This document shows positions 1-7,562 of a stretch of 64,000 bases of DNA, in pieces (positions within the stretch are counted from its first letter, which is position 1; each line of letters begins with the position of its first letter). Under the pieces are notes generated by a model. It was not told the DNA's origin. It saw only the letters and a list, made by a program, of their open reading frames with translations, and did not search any database. This stretch comes from G965202665 sp965243835. GTDB taxonomy: Bacteria; Actinomycetota; Acidimicrobiia; Spongiisociales; Spongiisociaceae. The translations under genes were made by a program, and so were the position numbers. The stretch lies in contig OZ251578.1 of NCBI GenBank assembly GCA_965243835.1, positions 1,798,001-1,862,000 on the forward strand, in the 5' to 3' direction.

Positions 1-1
1 C

Positions 2-133
2 CGCAAACGACTGGGCGGCCTGGTAAACCGCATAATCGACAAACACTTCGGCCGCCGCCCCCGCCCGGCCGGGGCGTCCCCGACCGCCGCCCCCCTCCCG
101 GCCTCCCCCGTCCAAACCCCCCTCCCCATCTAG
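2..133 (+). CDS. C-terminal tail of an unidentified protein (partial)
   Basis: An open frame enters from the left edge and ends at a TAG stop at 131-133. The first part (RLGGLVNRIIDKHFG) looks like a genuine amphipathic helix; the rest is a Pro/Ala-rich tail, as is common at the ends of GC-rich actinobacterial proteins. It would converge with the ATPase gene on the other strand. Too little is present to name a function, and chance openness in GC-rich DNA cannot be excluded. Confidence 0.35.
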   Translation, partial: RKRLGGLVNRIIDKHFGRRPRPAGASPTAAPLPASPVQTPLPI

Positions 134-160
134 CCGGCCCCGCCGGTTTTAGATTCAGGT

Positions 161-1402
161 TTACAGAACCCTCCACCAAGGGGCGGCCAGCACGTTGTCG
201 GTCAGCCATCGCACTTCGCGCCCGGCGTGCAACACCAGCCCGGCCCGGGCCCGGTCGCGGTATTCGGAGCGGAAAGTCAGCAAGCGTTCCCCGTCCCGCA
301 GACGGGGATGGGCGGAGGACTTCACCTCCACCGGCAGCAGGTCATCGCCCGCTTCCAGCACAAAATCCACTTCTGCGCCGGCGGCGGTGCGCCAGTGGAA
401 AATATCGGCTTGCCCGGCCCGGGCGTCCCGCCAGGCCAGCAGATTGTTCAACACGATGTTTTCCAGGTGCGCCCCCCGGGGTTGCGTCTCCCCCGTTATG
501 TGCATGGACAACCCGACATCCCCCCAATACATCTTGGGGCTTTTCATCAGCCGCTTGGTCCGATTGACGGCGAAGGCGGGAACCCGCGCCAACATGTAGG
601 AGGTTTCCAGCAGGTTGAGATAGCGGTGAACGGTGGGCTGGGAGAGGGCGGCGTCCCGGCCCAGTTCCGTCTGGTTGACCAGCCGGCCGACGCGCAGGCA
701 GGCTATTCGCATCAGACGGCGAAAGTCGGGCAGGGCGGTAACGGATGAAATGTCGGACAGGTCCCTTTCCAGATAGGTTCGGACGTAGCCGTCGAACCAG
801 ATGTTCCGCTCCGCGGCGGTTTCCAGTTGCAAGGCGGGACGCGGAAATCCGCCCCGGAGGGCCAGCTGGCGCCAATCCTGCGGCTCCGCGCTCCGGGACA
901 TCAGGAGCTCCGGCCACTGCGCGTGGTCGGCGGTTAACAACTCCTCCCACATTCCGCCCTGACCGAGTCCCCGTTGCTCGCGATGGGTCATGGGCCGCAA
1001 CGTCAGGTAGGAGGCGCGTCCCGCCAACGACTCGGAAATCTGTTTCATCAACAGCAGGTTGGCGGAGCCGGTGAGCAGGAATTTCCCCGGCCGGTGGTCG
1101 GCGTCCACGGCCCGCTTCACCGCCGCCAACAGGTCCGGTTCTTTCTGTACCTCGTCGATGGTGACCGGCCCCCGCGCCGCCAGCAACTCGTCGGGGCGGC
1201 GACGGGCCAGGTCCCGGGCGTCCGGGTCATCAAGCGAATAGAACCGGCGCGGGCCGGGGATCAGTTCCCGCACCAGGGTCGTTTTACCCGTCTGACGGGC
1301 TCCGGTGACCGCCACCGCGGGCATCACCCGCAACCGTTCGGCCAAACCGGGAGCCGCCAACCGGGGTAGTGCGTTATCATTCACCCCCTGAATGATAACC
1401 AT
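161..1402 (-). CDS. AAA ATPase with DUF4143 domain
   Basis: A 413-aa protein of the AAA_14 plus DUF4143 family, common standalone ATPases of unproven function, often found near mobile or toxin-antitoxin genes. The Walker A motif GARQTGKT is at residues 34-41, Walker B (TIDEVQ) near 81-86 and a sensor-like LLTGSAN near 109-115. The C-terminal third carries an EVDFVLE...VEVKSS pattern resembling the PD-(D/E)XK nuclease fold that ends many of these proteins. ATG at 1402 is taken as the start, but GTG at codon 7 is also possible because a palindrome covers the first codons. No clear Shine-Dalgarno is seen, so a leaderless mRNA is plausible. Length is normal for the family. Confidence 0.85.
   Translation of the reverse strand: MVIIQGVNDNALPRLAAPGLAERLRVMPAVAVTGARQTGKTTLVRELIPGPRRFYSLDDPDARDLARRRPDELLAARGPVTIDEVQKEPDLLAAVKRAVDADHRPGKFLLTGSANLLLMKQISESLAGRASYLTLRPMTHREQRGLGQGGMWEELLTADHAQWPELLMSRSAEPQDWRQLALRGGFPRPALQLETAAERNIWFDGYVRTYLERDLSDISSVTALPDFRRLMRIACLRVGRLVNQTELGRDAALSQPTVHRYLNLLETSYMLARVPAFAVNRTKRLMKSPKMYWGDVGLSMHITGETQPRGAHLENIVLNNLLAWRDARAGQADIFHWRTAAGAEVDFVLEAGDDLLPVEVKSSAHPRLRDGERLLTFRSEYRDRARAGLVLHAGREVRWLTDNVLAAPWWRVL
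1374..1398. promoter_or_regulatory. Perfect inverted repeat over the start of the DUF4143 ATPase gene
   Basis: TTATCATTCA and TGAATGATAA form perfect 10-bp arms around five C residues. The repeat lies across the first codons of the gene ending at 161, so a bound protein or an mRNA hairpin here would block initiation. It shares the TTCACC/GGTGAA core with the adjacent palindrome at 1401-1415. Confidence 0.55.
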
Positions 1403-1415
1403 TCACCAGGTGAAT
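1401..1415. promoter_or_regulatory. Second palindrome, ATTCACC-A-GGTGAAT
   Basis: Perfect 7-bp arms around one base, directly upstream of the ATG at 1402 and touching the 1374-1398 repeat. Two related half-sites side by side suggest a repressor operator, possibly for autoregulation. The regulator is unknown. Confidence 0.5.
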
Positions 1416-1426
1416 AGATTACAAAT

Positions 1427-2473
1427 CTAGGCGCGGGCCTCTTTTTTGACCAGAGGTGCGGCTTGACTCCTCGGCGATCCCACCCGAAACACCTTGCGAG
1501 GGCGTCCCACGCCCTGCTTCTCGTGGTGGGCTATGACCAGACCCGCTTCTTCGAGACGGCCCAGTACCTGGGCGGCGCGGGCGCGGGTTACTCCGAAGTG
1601 CTCTTGCAGTTCCTCATCGGAGGCGCTGACCGGACCGAAGACCAGGATGTGTTGCCAAAAGCGGGCTTCGGTTCCGCCCAACCGGGCAGCCTCCTGCCGG
1701 AAACGTTCCCGACTGGCGTTTTCCCCGGCGTCGCTGAGGAGCGACTCCCGCACCAGTGCCAATATCCGCCGGGGGTTGCCGCTGCCGCCTTTGATGATTT
1801 CCTCATATTCGGAACGAATAATGTCCACCTCCCGGACATCCTCGGAGCCGGCGATCGCCAACCGCGCCTCCAAAAGATCGCGGGCAACAGGATCGTCCAT
1901 GAGCCCGATGGCGATCTCGGCTTCGAAGAAAGCATCGGCGGGAGGGGTCAAATATTCGGAGCGATAACGGGACAAGCCGCATACCACCCAGCGACAGGGC
2001 AACCTCCATATCTCGTCCCGGTAACGCCCGAACATCTGGTGCGTCAACTGCGGAGCGTGCATATCGTCAAGGAACACCACCGGCAAAACTTCTTCCTCAA
2101 CCCGCCTTATGCGTCGCACCAAATCATGAAACCGGGAACCGGTCGCGGGCGCGGGGAGCCCCATCACCTCTCTGTGAACATCGGAAAGTATTTGACGACG
2201 GCCCATCCCCCATGTGACGATCGCATCGTACACCTGCGCGGAATCCTTGATTTTGGCTCCGCTCAGGTAGAAGCAAGGGCGGCCCGCTTCCTCCAGCCGC
2301 CTTTGGTACTGAGACATGAGCGAGGTGACCCCGATGCCGCGCTCCCCCAGGGCCAGCACGTTGAAATCCAGCCGGGCGGCCCGCTCCAGGCGACGGAGCT
2401 CGGCTTCCCGGCCGACGAACAACCTGCCGTCGGCGTTGGATGCGGTCAGCGGTCTCTGACTGAGATGTAACAT
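1427..2473 (-). CDS. AAA-like NTPase with C-terminal winged helix; Walker A lysine missing
   Basis: A 348-aa protein that begins like a STAND/AAA ATPase (LFVGREAELRRLERA, residues 18-32). The P-loop reads GERGIGVTS at 43-51, with Val49 where the conserved lysine should be. A Walker B-like VVFLDD follows at 131-136. Residues about 270-335 look like a MarR-type winged helix (DEELQEHFGVTRARAAQVLGRL...) followed by a basic segment. I read it as a DNA-binding regulator built on an ATPase scaffold that may bind but not hydrolyse nucleotide. A 31-bp near-perfect palindrome sits immediately upstream of the ATG, which fits autoregulation. The specific family was not identified. Confidence 0.7.
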   Translation of the reverse strand: MLHLSQRPLTASNADGRLFVGREAELRRLERAARLDFNVLALGERGIGVTSLMSQYQRRLEEAGRPCFYLSGAKIKDSAQVYDAIVTWGMGRRQILSDVHREVMGLPAPATGSRFHDLVRRIRRVEEEVLPVVFLDDMHAPQLTHQMFGRYRDEIWRLPCRWVVCGLSRYRSEYLTPPADAFFEAEIAIGLMDDPVARDLLEARLAIAGSEDVREVDIIRSEYEEIIKGGSGNPRRILALVRESLLSDAGENASRERFRQEAARLGGTEARFWQHILVFGPVSASDEELQEHFGVTRARAAQVLGRLEEAGLVIAHHEKQGVGRPRKVFRVGSPRSQAAPLVKKEARA

Positions 2474-2474
2474 T

Positions 2475-2505
2475 ATTTGCTAAATTTACAGTAAGTTTAG
2501 CAAAT
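2475..2505. promoter_or_regulatory. 31-bp near-perfect palindromic operator
   Basis: ATTTGCTAAA and TTTAGCAAAT arms flank a centre that is itself palindromic apart from one mismatched pair (2485/2495). The left arm ends one base from the start codon at 2473. Its AT content contrasts with the GC-rich surroundings. Likely an operator for the winged-helix protein encoded next to it. Confidence 0.65.
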
Positions 2506-2533
2506 TGTCAAATCGCCTGGTCAGAGCGGGTTT

Positions 2534-3067
2534 TCAGTCGGGGTCGTAATCGTCGTCGTAGACATCGCATTCGCCATCTTGGTCGTCGTCGTCCTCGTCG
2601 CAATAGTTGTCGTAGTCGTGCTCGTAGTCATCGCATTCGCCGTCGTAGTATTCTTGGTCGTCCTCGCAGACGAAGGTGGTCGTGGTGGTCGCCTTGGTGC
2701 TCTTGGTGGTGGTAGTCGGCTTGGTGGTGGTCGTCGTCGGGGCGGTAGTGGTAGTCGCGGGCCGGGCGGCGGGGTCCACCGAGTGCAGATGGTCCTGCCC
2801 GCCGCTGAGGAAAGTGGCCGCCTGCCCGCGGGTCAAACCGTCCGGGTAGGCCCGCAACAGGACTTTGGCCAACTGCGCGGCGGTGATGTTCCGATCGGGC
2901 CGGAACGACCCGTCCGGGTAACCCTGGAACCATCCCCGCTCCACGGCCACCCGTATGCCGTCGGAATGCAGATGCGCATCGGGCACATCGTCAAACGAGG
3001 TCAACGCAACCGCCGCCGCCCCGCCCAACAACACCGCGAAAAATACCGACGCCAATATTCTTTTCAT
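2534..3067 (-). CDS. Secreted single-SLH protein with Thr linker and Asp-rich tail
   Basis: A 177-aa protein. Residues 1-22 form a signal peptide (MKRILASVFFAVLLGG...). Residues 25-90 contain SLH-like motifs (FDDVPDAH; GWFQGYPDGSFRPDRNITAAQLAKVL). A Thr/Lys linker spans about 104-131, and the last 45 residues are very acidic (Asp, Glu, Tyr, Cys). SLH domains normally attach proteins to the cell wall or S-layer; one unit is fewer than the usual three. The acidic tail could bind calcium or other cations (inference). GGAGGT six bases before the ATG supports the start. It follows the paralogue that starts at 3834 by 41 bp. Confidence 0.75.
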   Translation of the reverse strand: MKRILASVFFAVLLGGAAAVALTSFDDVPDAHLHSDGIRVAVERGWFQGYPDGSFRPDRNITAAQLAKVLLRAYPDGLTRGQAATFLSGGQDHLHSVDPAARPATTTTAPTTTTTKPTTTTKSTKATTTTTFVCEDDQEYYDGECDDYEHDYDNYCDEDDDDQDGECDVYDDDYDPD

Positions 3068-3108
3068 AGTAGTACCTCCGCTATCACCGAAGAAGGTTTG
3101 AATACCAA

Positions 3109-3834
3109 CTACCCAAGTATCTCGGTAAGGATATTACTACGGGTACGGTCCTTGTATAAATAATAATACCAATTATAAAAAACGCCTCTCCGTAAATCCC
3201 ACACCTCGATTTTTATCCTTCTGTTGTCACCGGGCCAAGTATGAGTTGGGCTATAACCTCCCACCTCATATGGATCTACTGTAAATGAAGTAGAATCCCA
3301 AAAATTATCGACATCTATCTCCACACCAAAATCAATATTGCACTCACTATTATCAATGGAAAAACGGATCTCGTTGTCTGATAACCATTCAGCCTCTCCT
3401 AGGGGGAACGGGCAGGAAAATGGTGCCGCAAGAGTGGTTGGAACGGTGGCTGTAGTCGTGGTAGTCCTTATGATAGGTCGCGTAGTGGTTGTGGTTGTTA
3501 TAACGGGTCTGGTAGTAGTTGTAGTAGTGGGTGGGCCGTTTTCCAGGTAGGTTATGCCGTAGTACAGGATGGCCGCCGTCTGGGCCCTGGTTATGGAGTC
3601 GTAGCTGTCAAACAGGCGTTTTACCACTATTTGCAGTTCGTTTTCGGACAGCTCCCTATCCGGTTTGAAACTCCGGTCAATATAGCCTTGGAACAAGCCC
3701 CTGTTGTAAGACCATTCTATGGCCTCATTAAACTCGTGATCTTGCGGAACATCCGTGAAGCGACCGCTGGTGGCAATCACGGGAGCGGCCAGCAACAACG
3801 CCAACGTAGCGGTGGCTATCAACCTGAACTTCAT
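3109..3834 (-). CDS. Secreted single-SLH protein with Thr linker and C-terminal domain
   Basis: A 241-aa protein with a signal peptide (1-22) and an SLH-like region (RFTDVPQDHEF; GLFQGYIDRSFKPDRELSENEL, about 25-75). A linker of Thr runs (about 102-135) leads to a roughly 100-residue C-terminal domain with two cysteines (SCPFPLG, NSECNID), probably a beta-sandwich. The N-terminal half resembles the neighbour at 2534-3067, so the two look like duplicates with different display domains. DNA for the C-terminal domain is clearly AT-richer than the rest, suggesting that domain was acquired separately. The function of the C-terminal domain is not recognised. Confidence 0.75.
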   Translation of the reverse strand: MKFRLIATATLALLLAAPVIATSGRFTDVPQDHEFNEAIEWSYNRGLFQGYIDRSFKPDRELSENELQIVVKRLFDSYDSITRAQTAAILYYGITYLENGPPTTTTTTRPVITTTTTTRPIIRTTTTTATVPTTLAAPFSCPFPLGEAEWLSDNEIRFSIDNSECNIDFGVEIDVDNFWDSTSFTVDPYEVGGYSPTHTWPGDNRRIKIEVWDLRRGVFYNWYYYLYKDRTRSNILTEILG

Positions 3835-3864
3835 TTACGACTCCAATCCGGTCACAGCGGGAGG

Positions 3865-3892
3865 TCGCGCCGCGGAATTACCCGCGGCGCGA
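3865..3892 (-). terminator. GC-rich hairpin after trpB2
   Basis: TCGCGCCGCGG and CCGCGGCGCGA are perfect 11-bp arms around a 6-base loop, between the end of the tryptophan synthase gene and the next start. There is no T tract, as is usual for actinobacterial terminators. Confidence 0.6.
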
Positions 3893-3915
3893 GCGGTTCA
3901 CCGCCGAAAGGGGGC

Positions 3916-5280
3916 TTAGCCGGTTACTGCAGGGACTTTCTCCAAGGCGGCGGCTATCTTCTCCTGCGGGTGCTGGTAGTCGGTCATTTCGCCGGACAGG
4001 AACGACTCGTAGGCCGCCATGTCGAAGTGGCCGTGGCCGCACAGGGCGATCAGGATCACCCGCTCCTCTCCGGTTTCCCGGCACCGGGCGGCTTCCCGGA
4101 CGGCCCCGGCGATGGCGTGCATGGGCTCCGGGGCGGGGATGATCCCCTCGCTGCGGGCGAAGCGCACCGCCCCCTCGAAGCATTCGGTCTGGGCGATGGC
4201 CTCCGCCTCCAAAATCCCCAACTCTTTCAGATGGGAAATGAGAGGGGCCATTCCGTGATAGCGCAACCCTCCCGCATGAATCGGGTCGGGGATGAAAGAA
4301 TGCCCCAGGGTGTGCATCTTGATCAGCGGGGTCATCCCGGCCGTGTCCCCGAAGTCGTAGCGGTATTCGCCTTGGGTCAGGGTGGGGCAGGCGGCCGGTT
4401 CCACCGCCCGGATGACCGGGTTCATATTCCCGGCCAGTTTCTCCCGGATGAACGGGAAAGACAATCCGGCGAAGTTGGAACCGCCGCCGGTGCAACCGAT
4501 CAGCACATCGGGGGTCTCCCCCGCCTTGCCCAACTGGGTCAGGGCCTCCTGGCCGATCACCGTCTGATGCATCAGCACATGGTTGAGAACGGACCCCAGC
4601 GAATAGTTGACATCCCCGTTGGTGGCGGCCACCTCCACCGCCTCCGAAATGGCGATCCCCAGGCTGCCGGGACTGTCCGGGTCGGACTCCCGGATGGCCC
4701 TCCCGGCGTTGGTGGCCTGCGACGGACTGGAATGAACGGTCGCCCCCCACGTTTGCATCATCAGGTTGCGGTAGGGCTTCTGCCGGTAGGAGGCCGCCAC
4801 CTGCCACACCTCGCATTCCAAACCGAAAATCCCGCATGCCCACGCCAGGGCGCTCCCCCACTGCCCGGCCCCGGTTTCGGTGGTCAGTTTCCGCACCCCG
4901 GCCTGCGCGTTGTAATAGGCTTGGGCCAGGGCCGTGTTGGGCTTGTGCGACCCGGCCGGGCTTCCCCCCTCGTACTTGTAGTAGATGCGGGCCGGGGTGT
5001 CCAGTTCCCGTTCCAGGCCCCGGGCCCGATGCAGGGGGGTGGGCCGCCACATCCGGTAGGCGTCCCGCACCGGCTCCGGGATTTCCACGTAGCTGTCCCC
5101 GGACACTTCCTGCAGGATGAGGTCCATCGGAAACAGCGGGGCCAGGTCGTCGGGGCCGACCGGTTGCAAAGTCCCCGGGTGCAGCACCGGCGGAGGCGGG
5201 GCGGGCAGGTCGGGGACGATGTTGTACCAATGAGTCGGCAACTCCGACTCGTTGAGCAGTATCTTGGCGGGTTCGCTCAT
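3916..5280 (-). CDS. trpB: Tryptophan synthase beta chain-like protein (TrpB2 type)
   Basis: A 454-aa PLP enzyme of the TrpB2 subgroup, which converts indole (or a similar nucleophile) and L-serine to L-tryptophan and often acts without TrpA. The PLP lysine is Lys113 in GSHKPNTA, and the phosphate-binding glycine loop is GCTGGGSNF. The long N-terminal extension and internal insertions fit TrpB2 rather than TrpB1. Context agrees: there is no trpA or other trp gene nearby, so it may salvage indole. GAGGAG before the ATG supports the start. It ends in a strong hairpin. Confidence 0.92.
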   Translation of the reverse strand: MSEPAKILLNESELPTHWYNIVPDLPAPPPPVLHPGTLQPVGPDDLAPLFPMDLILQEVSGDSYVEIPEPVRDAYRMWRPTPLHRARGLERELDTPARIYYKYEGGSPAGSHKPNTALAQAYYNAQAGVRKLTTETGAGQWGSALAWACGIFGLECEVWQVAASYRQKPYRNLMMQTWGATVHSSPSQATNAGRAIRESDPDSPGSLGIAISEAVEVAATNGDVNYSLGSVLNHVLMHQTVIGQEALTQLGKAGETPDVLIGCTGGGSNFAGLSFPFIREKLAGNMNPVIRAVEPAACPTLTQGEYRYDFGDTAGMTPLIKMHTLGHSFIPDPIHAGGLRYHGMAPLISHLKELGILEAEAIAQTECFEGAVRFARSEGIIPAPEPMHAIAGAVREAARCRETGEERVILIALCGHGHFDMAAYESFLSGEMTDYQHPQEKIAAALEKVPAVTG

Positions 5281-5309
5281 TACGCTCCTCTAATCTCCAG
5301 GGAATGGCG

Positions 5310-5326
5310 GCGCACCTGCGGTGCGC
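5310..5326. promoter_or_regulatory. Inverted repeat between divergent trpB2 and acyl-CoA dehydrogenase genes
   Basis: GCGCACC and GGTGCGC flank TGC in the 138-bp divergent intergenic region. A TGATAAT element follows at 5338-5344 and could be the -10 box for the rightward gene. The function is inferred from position only. Confidence 0.35.
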
Positions 5327-5418
5327 GGCGTCGCTACTGATAATACGATACACGGTTCGGGCGGGCGGCGCCGCCCCGCCCGGACAGCGAGCGAACCCCC
5401 CCGACCGGAGGGAAAGAA

Positions 5419-6639
5419 ATGACATCCTCCCATCCCCCCTCCCCCGACCCCCGGGATTTCCTGGGGCTGGAAACGTTGCTGACCGCCGAGGAACGGCTGG
5501 GCCGGGACACGGTGCGCCGGTTCGTGGCCGACCGGATACTGCCGGAGATAACCGAATGGTTCCGGGAGGGGGTGCTGCCCCGGGAACTGGCCCCGGAGCT
5601 GGGGAAGCTGGGGCTGTTGGGAATGCACCTGGACGGGCACGGTTGCGCCGGGGCCTCGGCGGTGGACTACGGGCTGGCCTGCCTGGAGTTGGAGGCGGGC
5701 GATTCGGGGGTGCGGAGCCTGGTTTCGGTGCAGGGGTCGCTGGTCATGTTCCCCATCTGGAAGTACGGGTCGGAGGAGCAGAAGCGGGAATGGCTGCCGG
5801 GAATGGCCGCCGGGGAAATCCTGGGATGTTTCGGCCTCACCGAAGCCGACGCCGGTTCCGACCCGTCGGCGATGCGCACCCGCGCCCGCCGGGACGGGGG
5901 GGACTGGATCATCAACGGTTCCAAAATGTGGATCTCGGGCGGGTCCGTAGCGGATGTTGCCCTGATCTGGGCGGCGGTGGAACCCTCTACGCCGGCCGCC
6001 GGGTCCGCCGGGTCCGCCGGGCGGGAAGTGCGGGGGTTCATCGTCCCCGCCGACTCCCCCGGTTTCTCCGCCCGCGACATCACCGGCAAAATGTCCCTGC
6101 GCGCCTCCCACACTTCCGCCCTGTTCCTGGACGAGGTGCGGGTCCCCGACCGCCTCGTCCTGCCCGGGACCTCCACCCTGCAGGGGCCTCTTTCCTGTCT
6201 GACCGAAGCCCGCTACGGGATCATCTGGGGGGCGATGGGGGCGGCCCGCGCCTGTTACGAGACGGCCCTCCGATACGCCGCCGACCGCCGCCAGTTCGAC
6301 CGGCCCATCGGGTCGTTCCAGCTCACCCAGGCCAAACTGGTGGAGATGATGGTGTCCGTCAACCGGGGTCTGCTGGTCGCCCATCACATAGGGTGTATGA
6401 AAGACCGGGGACTCGCCCGCCCCGAACATATTTCCTTTGGGAAGTTCGACAACGTGCGGTGCGCCCTGGAGGCGGCGCGGCTGGCACGCTCCGTGCTGGG
6501 GGCCAACGGGATCACCCTGGAATACCCGGTGATTCGTCATATGAACAATCTGGAAACGGTGTTCACCTACGAGGGCACCAACGAAATCCACACCCTGATC
6601 CTGGGGCGGGCCATCACCGGTTTCAATGCTTTCACGTAA
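5419..6639 (+). CDS. Acyl-CoA dehydrogenase, glutaryl-CoA dehydrogenase-like
   Basis: A 406-aa FAD-dependent acyl-CoA dehydrogenase. The C-terminal catalytic segment YEGTNEIHTLILGRAITG places the base Glu385 as in glutaryl-CoA dehydrogenases. Arg99 in GDSGVRSLVSVQ matches the arginine that contacts the second carboxylate of glutaryl-CoA. FAD-binding stretches CFGLTEADAGSDPS and WIINGSKMWIS are present. The likely reaction is oxidative decarboxylation of glutaryl-CoA to crotonyl-CoA in lysine/tryptophan degradation, although closely related short-chain dehydrogenases cannot be excluded. GGAGGGAAAG precedes the ATG. The adjacent TrpB2 gene is divergent, so no shared operon is implied. Confidence 0.88.
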   Translation: MTSSHPPSPDPRDFLGLETLLTAEERLGRDTVRRFVADRILPEITEWFREGVLPRELAPELGKLGLLGMHLDGHGCAGASAVDYGLACLELEAGDSGVRSLVSVQGSLVMFPIWKYGSEEQKREWLPGMAAGEILGCFGLTEADAGSDPSAMRTRARRDGGDWIINGSKMWISGGSVADVALIWAAVEPSTPAAGSAGSAGREVRGFIVPADSPGFSARDITGKMSLRASHTSALFLDEVRVPDRLVLPGTSTLQGPLSCLTEARYGIIWGAMGAARACYETALRYAADRRQFDRPIGSFQLTQAKLVEMMVSVNRGLLVAHHIGCMKDRGLARPEHISFGKFDNVRCALEAARLARSVLGANGITLEYPVIRHMNNLETVFTYEGTNEIHTLILGRAITGFNAFT

Positions 6640-6666
6640 TCCGCCCCCCGGAGCCGGGGCCGGACC

Positions 6667-7491
6667 ATGACCATTTTCCTGTCCCTGCTGGGGCCGATCG
6701 TGATCGGGTTCGGCGACCATGTCGCCATCGGCATCGGACGCAAGACCCACCTGCCGACCATGGTGGGTTGGATTTTCCTGTACACGATGTCGGTCGTGGC
6801 CGTGTTCGCCTTTCTGGTGGGCGGCGATCCCAGCCTGCTGGACATGGTTTACGGGGCGGGGTCCGGCCTGTTCGGGGCCTGGGGCCTGATGGAGTTGTTC
6901 CGCGGCTACACCACGCGCGGGGTGGGAATCGTGGGGCCGGTGGCGGCGGTGCTGGGGGCGATAATGCCGGTGGTAGCGGGGGTCGTTACCACCGGCCTCC
7001 CCACCGCCGCCGTGACCGGCGGCATTGCGGTGGGCATCGCCGCGCTGTGGCTGATCGGCCATCACAACGCGGCCGGGGAATGGGACCCGGTCGCCCTCCG
7101 CCACGGCCTGCGGGCGGGGGCGGCCATCGGCGGGATGACCACCCTGCTGGGTTTGACCGCCGAAGGCTCCGGCCTGTGGCCCCTGCTGGGGGGCCGGATA
7201 ACCAGTTTCATTTTCTTTGCGATAATGTTGCTGGCCGGGGGGCATTCCCTGAAACCGGAGCGCCGGATAATGCCCGGATTGGCTTTCATCGGGGCCATGG
7301 GGGCGGTTGGAATGGGCTCCTATCTGCTGGCCGCCCAGCGCAACCTGGCCATCGCCGGCCTGCTCTTCCAAATGCTGTACGGTTTCACCCTCGTCTTCCA
7401 AATCCTGTTCGCCGGGGAACGAACCTCCCGCTCGCAACTGGTCGGCTTCGGCCTAGCGGTCGTCTCCCTGTCCCTGATAATCCTCGGCTGA
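6667..7491 (+). CDS. Multi-spanning membrane protein, EamA/DMT-transporter-like
   Basis: A 274-aa protein that is almost wholly hydrophobic, with about nine or ten predicted membrane segments spread evenly and short polar loops (GRKTH, HNAAGEWDPV, GERTSRSQL). Two similar halves of about 130 residues and the closing GFGLAVVSLSLIILG resemble drug/metabolite transporters of the EamA kind. It starts 27 bp after the dehydrogenase stop and is probably cotranscribed with it. The substrate is unknown and the family assignment is tentative. Confidence 0.6.
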   Translation: MTIFLSLLGPIVIGFGDHVAIGIGRKTHLPTMVGWIFLYTMSVVAVFAFLVGGDPSLLDMVYGAGSGLFGAWGLMELFRGYTTRGVGIVGPVAAVLGAIMPVVAGVVTTGLPTAAVTGGIAVGIAALWLIGHHNAAGEWDPVALRHGLRAGAAIGGMTTLLGLTAEGSGLWPLLGGRITSFIFFAIMLLAGGHSLKPERRIMPGLAFIGAMGAVGMGSYLLAAQRNLAIAGLLFQMLYGFTLVFQILFAGERTSRSQLVGFGLAVVSLSLIILG

Positions 7492-7562
7492 CCCCGCCCC
7501 GCCCGCCGTTTGTCGCAGGTCCCCGCTACTAATGGGAGACCTACTACACTGGCGGAAAGGCC

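Noticed and set aside
3631..5340. Long rightward open frame opposite trpB2
   Set aside because: Antisense shadow: no start signal, no recognisable domain, and complete overlap with a clear PLP enzyme.
5290..7437. A 715-codon open frame on the leftward strand opposite the acyl-CoA dehydrogenase and membrane protein
   Set aside because: Its translation is Gly/Pro/His/Gln-rich low complexity with no motif, and it mirrors two well-supported genes; GC-rich codon bias keeps antisense frames open.
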